A DNA stretch of 14,685 nucleotides from Clostridia bacterium (GTDB taxonomy: Bacteria; Bacillota; Clostridia; Oscillospirales; CAG-272): NCBI GenBank assembly GCA_017407375.1, contig JAFQWT010000121.1, positions 1-14,685 of the forward strand, in the 5' to 3' direction. This document shows positions 13,646 to 14,685 of this stretch, one piece after another. The translations under genes were made by a program, and so were the position numbers. A model generated the notes under the pieces. It had not been told where the DNA came from. It made no database searches and was given only the letters and a program-made list of their open reading frames with translations. Each line of letters opens with the position of its first letter. Position 1 is the first letter of the stretch.

Positions 13646-14344
13646 ATGCCCGAAACCAACGATAAGCTGTCGGGTGACGTCAAGGTCACCTCGCCCTTTT
13701 TCCGCTGGCTTGAAAACTTCTGGTATCACTATAAGTGGCCCTTCCTCCTCGGCCTTTTTATGCTGATCGTGCTGACGGTCTGCTTCACGCAGTGCGCCGC
13801 CAACGGCAAGGGGAACGACGTCCACGTGATGTACGCGGGGGATTCCGCCCCCACCCCCAACAAGCTCCGTGAGCTGGAGAACCTCCTCAAGGAGTACGCC
13901 CCCGACCGCAACGAGGACGGGAAAAAGGTCGTCGCCATTCAGAATTACGCCATCTACACCGAGGACGAGATCCGCGCCCTCCCCGAGGACGCGCAGGGCA
14001 CCGCCGCCCAGCTGACGCACGATAACAAAAAGCAGTTCGAGCAGGACCTTTACGCCACGCTCTGCTTCCTCGCGCCCGAGCTTTACGAGGTCGAGGCCAA
14101 GGCAGGCGGCCTTATCCCGCTGGCGGACATGGGCGCCACCGTCCCTGAGGGCGTCACCGCCCTGGCGCACGGCGGCACGGTCTACGGCGTCCGCCTTTTC
14201 GACCTGCCCGTCGCCGCGCGCTCGGCCTTTTCCGCCATGCCAAAGGACACCGTCCTTTGCGTGCGCCGTATGCCCATCTTCGGTGAGGAGGCCCTGCACG
14301 AGGCAAATATCGCCCTCTTTCTCACGCTCCTCTCCGCAGAGTAA
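13646..14344 (+). CDS. Single-pass membrane protein of unknown function
   Basis: I do not recognise this 232-residue protein. The N-terminal 30 residues are polar and end in NFWYHYK, followed by one hydrophobic segment (about 31-50, WPFLLGLFMLIVLTVCFTQC) and a roughly 180-residue hydrophilic domain. The membrane segment ends in TQC, which is not a valid lipobox, so it is a membrane anchor rather than a lipoprotein. Basic residues before the segment suggest the C-terminal domain faces outward. That domain is acidic, with mixed helix and strand character (VHVMYAGDSAP, VVAIQNYAIYTEDEI, GGTVYGVRLFDLP); I see no catalytic motif. The ATG at 13646 has AAGGAG upstream; the in-frame TTG at 13610 falls in the lysS hairpin. 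It is the last gene before a strong terminator. A real gene is likely; its role is open. Confidence 0.8.
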   Translation: MPETNDKLSGDVKVTSPFFRWLENFWYHYKWPFLLGLFMLIVLTVCFTQCAANGKGNDVHVMYAGDSAPTPNKLRELENLLKEYAPDRNEDGKKVVAIQNYAIYTEDEIRALPEDAQGTAAQLTHDNKKQFEQDLYATLCFLAPELYEVEAKAGGLIPLADMGATVPEGVTALAHGGTVYGVRLFDLPVAARSAFSAMPKDTVLCVRRMPIFGEEALHEANIALFLTLLSAE

Positions 14345-14381
14345 AAAAAGAAAAACGCCGCGCCGCGGCGTTTTTCTTTTT
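14345..14381 (+). terminator. Very strong intrinsic terminator closing the cluster
   Basis: A perfect 17-bp stem, AAAAAG-AAAAA-CGCCGC (14345-14361) with GCGGCG-TTTTT-CTTTTT (14365-14381) around a GCC loop, begins one base after the stop codon. The A-run and T-run on opposite sides make it work in both directions. Confidence 0.95.
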
Positions 14382-14440
14382 CCTTTTATATACAAGCTCC
14401 CCCGCCGCCCTCCTCCGCCCCCTCCGCCTCTTTTCCATCG

Positions 14441-14561
14441 CCCTCTCCGTCGGCTACGCCGCCACCTTTCCCCAAGGGCGAGGCCGATGTTAACCGCAGC
14501 ATCGGAAAAACAAGATGGCTCCCCCTCGGGGGGAGCTGGCGCGGTACGCGGCTGAGAGGGG
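14441..14561. repeat. MITE-like intergenic repeat, copy 2 (121 bp)
   Basis: The left 52 bp (14441-14492) match copy 1 (4940-4991) with two differences. The right end keeps the hairpin GCTCCCCC-TC-GGGGGGAGC and closes with GAGAGGGG, but the second right-end hairpin has a different sequence from copy 1. The interior is shorter and unrelated. It is preceded by CCATCG, as is copy 3. Confidence 0.75.
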
Positions 14562-14570
14562 TCTTCCATC

Positions 14571-14632
14571 ACCGCGCCCCGCGCGGTGTATATCATCACG
14601 ACACAGTCGTGTATATCATCACGCCCCCGCGT
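14571..14632. repeat. Array of three hairpins joined by an identical GTATATCATC linker
   Basis: The order is hairpin ACCGCGC-CCC-GCGCGGT (14571-14587), linker GTATATCATC, hairpin ACGAC-ACA-GTCGT (14598-14610), the same linker, then hairpin ACGC-CCCC-GCGT (14621-14632). The 15-mer GTGTATATCATCACG occurs at 14586 and 14609, a 23-bp period. Stems differ in sequence but each is self-complementary, which suggests selection on pairing, or duplication with compensated change. Confidence 0.75.
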
Positions 14633-14653
14633 GCATCTCCCCGCCACCCATCG

Positions 14654-14685
14654 CCCTCTCCGTCGGCTGCGCCGCCACCTCTCCC
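14654..14685. repeat. MITE-like intergenic repeat, copy 3 (left end only)
   Basis: The last 32 bases match the left end of copies 1 and 2 (CCCTCTCCGTCGGCT..CGCCGCCACCTCTCCC) with one A-to-G change. CCATCG precedes it (14648-14653), as in copy 2 (14435-14440). The element is cut by the window edge. Confidence 0.65.

Larger units (their letters stand above)
14382..14685. other. Gene-free right end: pyrimidine tract and structured repeats
   Basis: I find no gene here. It holds a C/T-rich tract (about 14396-14436), MITE-like copy 2 (14441-14561), a hairpin array (14571-14632) and the truncated start of copy 3 (14654-14685). Reading frames through it are low-complexity and lack ribosome-binding sites. 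Confidence 0.7.

Noticed and set aside
13772..13797. Lipoprotein signal in the unknown membrane protein
   Set aside because: The Cys at residue 50 is preceded by Gln (FTQC), which does not fit a lipobox, and the hydrophobic segment starts too far from the N-terminus for a typical lipoprotein signal.
14571..14632. CRISPR array
   Set aside because: The repeated unit is a 10-15 nt linker with a 23-bp period and palindromic intervening units, there are only two linker copies, and there are no cas genes. The geometry is wrong for CRISPR.

Overview
The window is GC-rich chromosomal DNA from a bacterium of the Bacillota, most likely class Clostridia and probably a gut-type, high-GC Oscillospirales-like lineage. 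This rests on the hrcA-grpE-dnaK order with a perfect CIRCE operator, RNase Y next to YmdB, sigma-A promoters of Gram-positive type, strong AGGAGG-type ribosome-binding sites, TTG and GTG starts, and a BspA-like leucine-rich-repeat lipoprotein. The lineage below phylum level is inference from style, not from a search. Most of the window is core housekeeping DNA. I see no phage, CRISPR, toxin-antitoxin or defence genes, and no rRNA or tRNA gene.

Layout: (1) 1-2052, minus strand: the class I heat-shock operon hrcA-grpE-dnaK, with dnaK cut by the window edge. It is read from a sigma-A promoter whose transcript begins next to a perfect CIRCE element. (2) 2148-4692, plus strand: a consensus promoter, a GC-rich hairpin leader, rny (RNase Y), a terminator-like hairpin, then ymdB. 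(3) 4693-5127: a 435-bp non-coding stretch made almost entirely of hairpins and repeats, including a 134-bp MITE-like element that recurs near the right end of the window. (4) 5128-6246, minus strand: a secreted leucine-rich-repeat lipoprotein, ended by a bidirectional terminator. (5) 6333-8976, plus strand: ribF-prmA-rsmE, tightly packed. (6) 9026-14381, plus strand: a CdaR/PucR-like regulator, an S41 (CtpA/B-type) lipoprotein protease, greA, lysS and an unrecognised single-pass membrane protein, ended by a very strong terminator. (7) 14382-14685: non-coding, with a second MITE-like copy, an array of three hairpins joined by an identical 10-nt linker, and the start of a third copy.

How the genes work together: HrcA binds CIRCE and represses the chaperone operon that encodes it. 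RNase Y starts mRNA decay, and YmdB is its known genetic partner in Bacillus. RibF makes FMN and FAD. PrmA and RsmE modify ribosomal protein L11 and 16S rRNA, GreA rescues stalled RNA polymerase and LysRS charges tRNA-Lys. The parts least explained are the CdaR-like regulator paired with a surface protease, the 232-residue membrane protein, and the layered intergenic repeats, which are the best candidates for something under-described.
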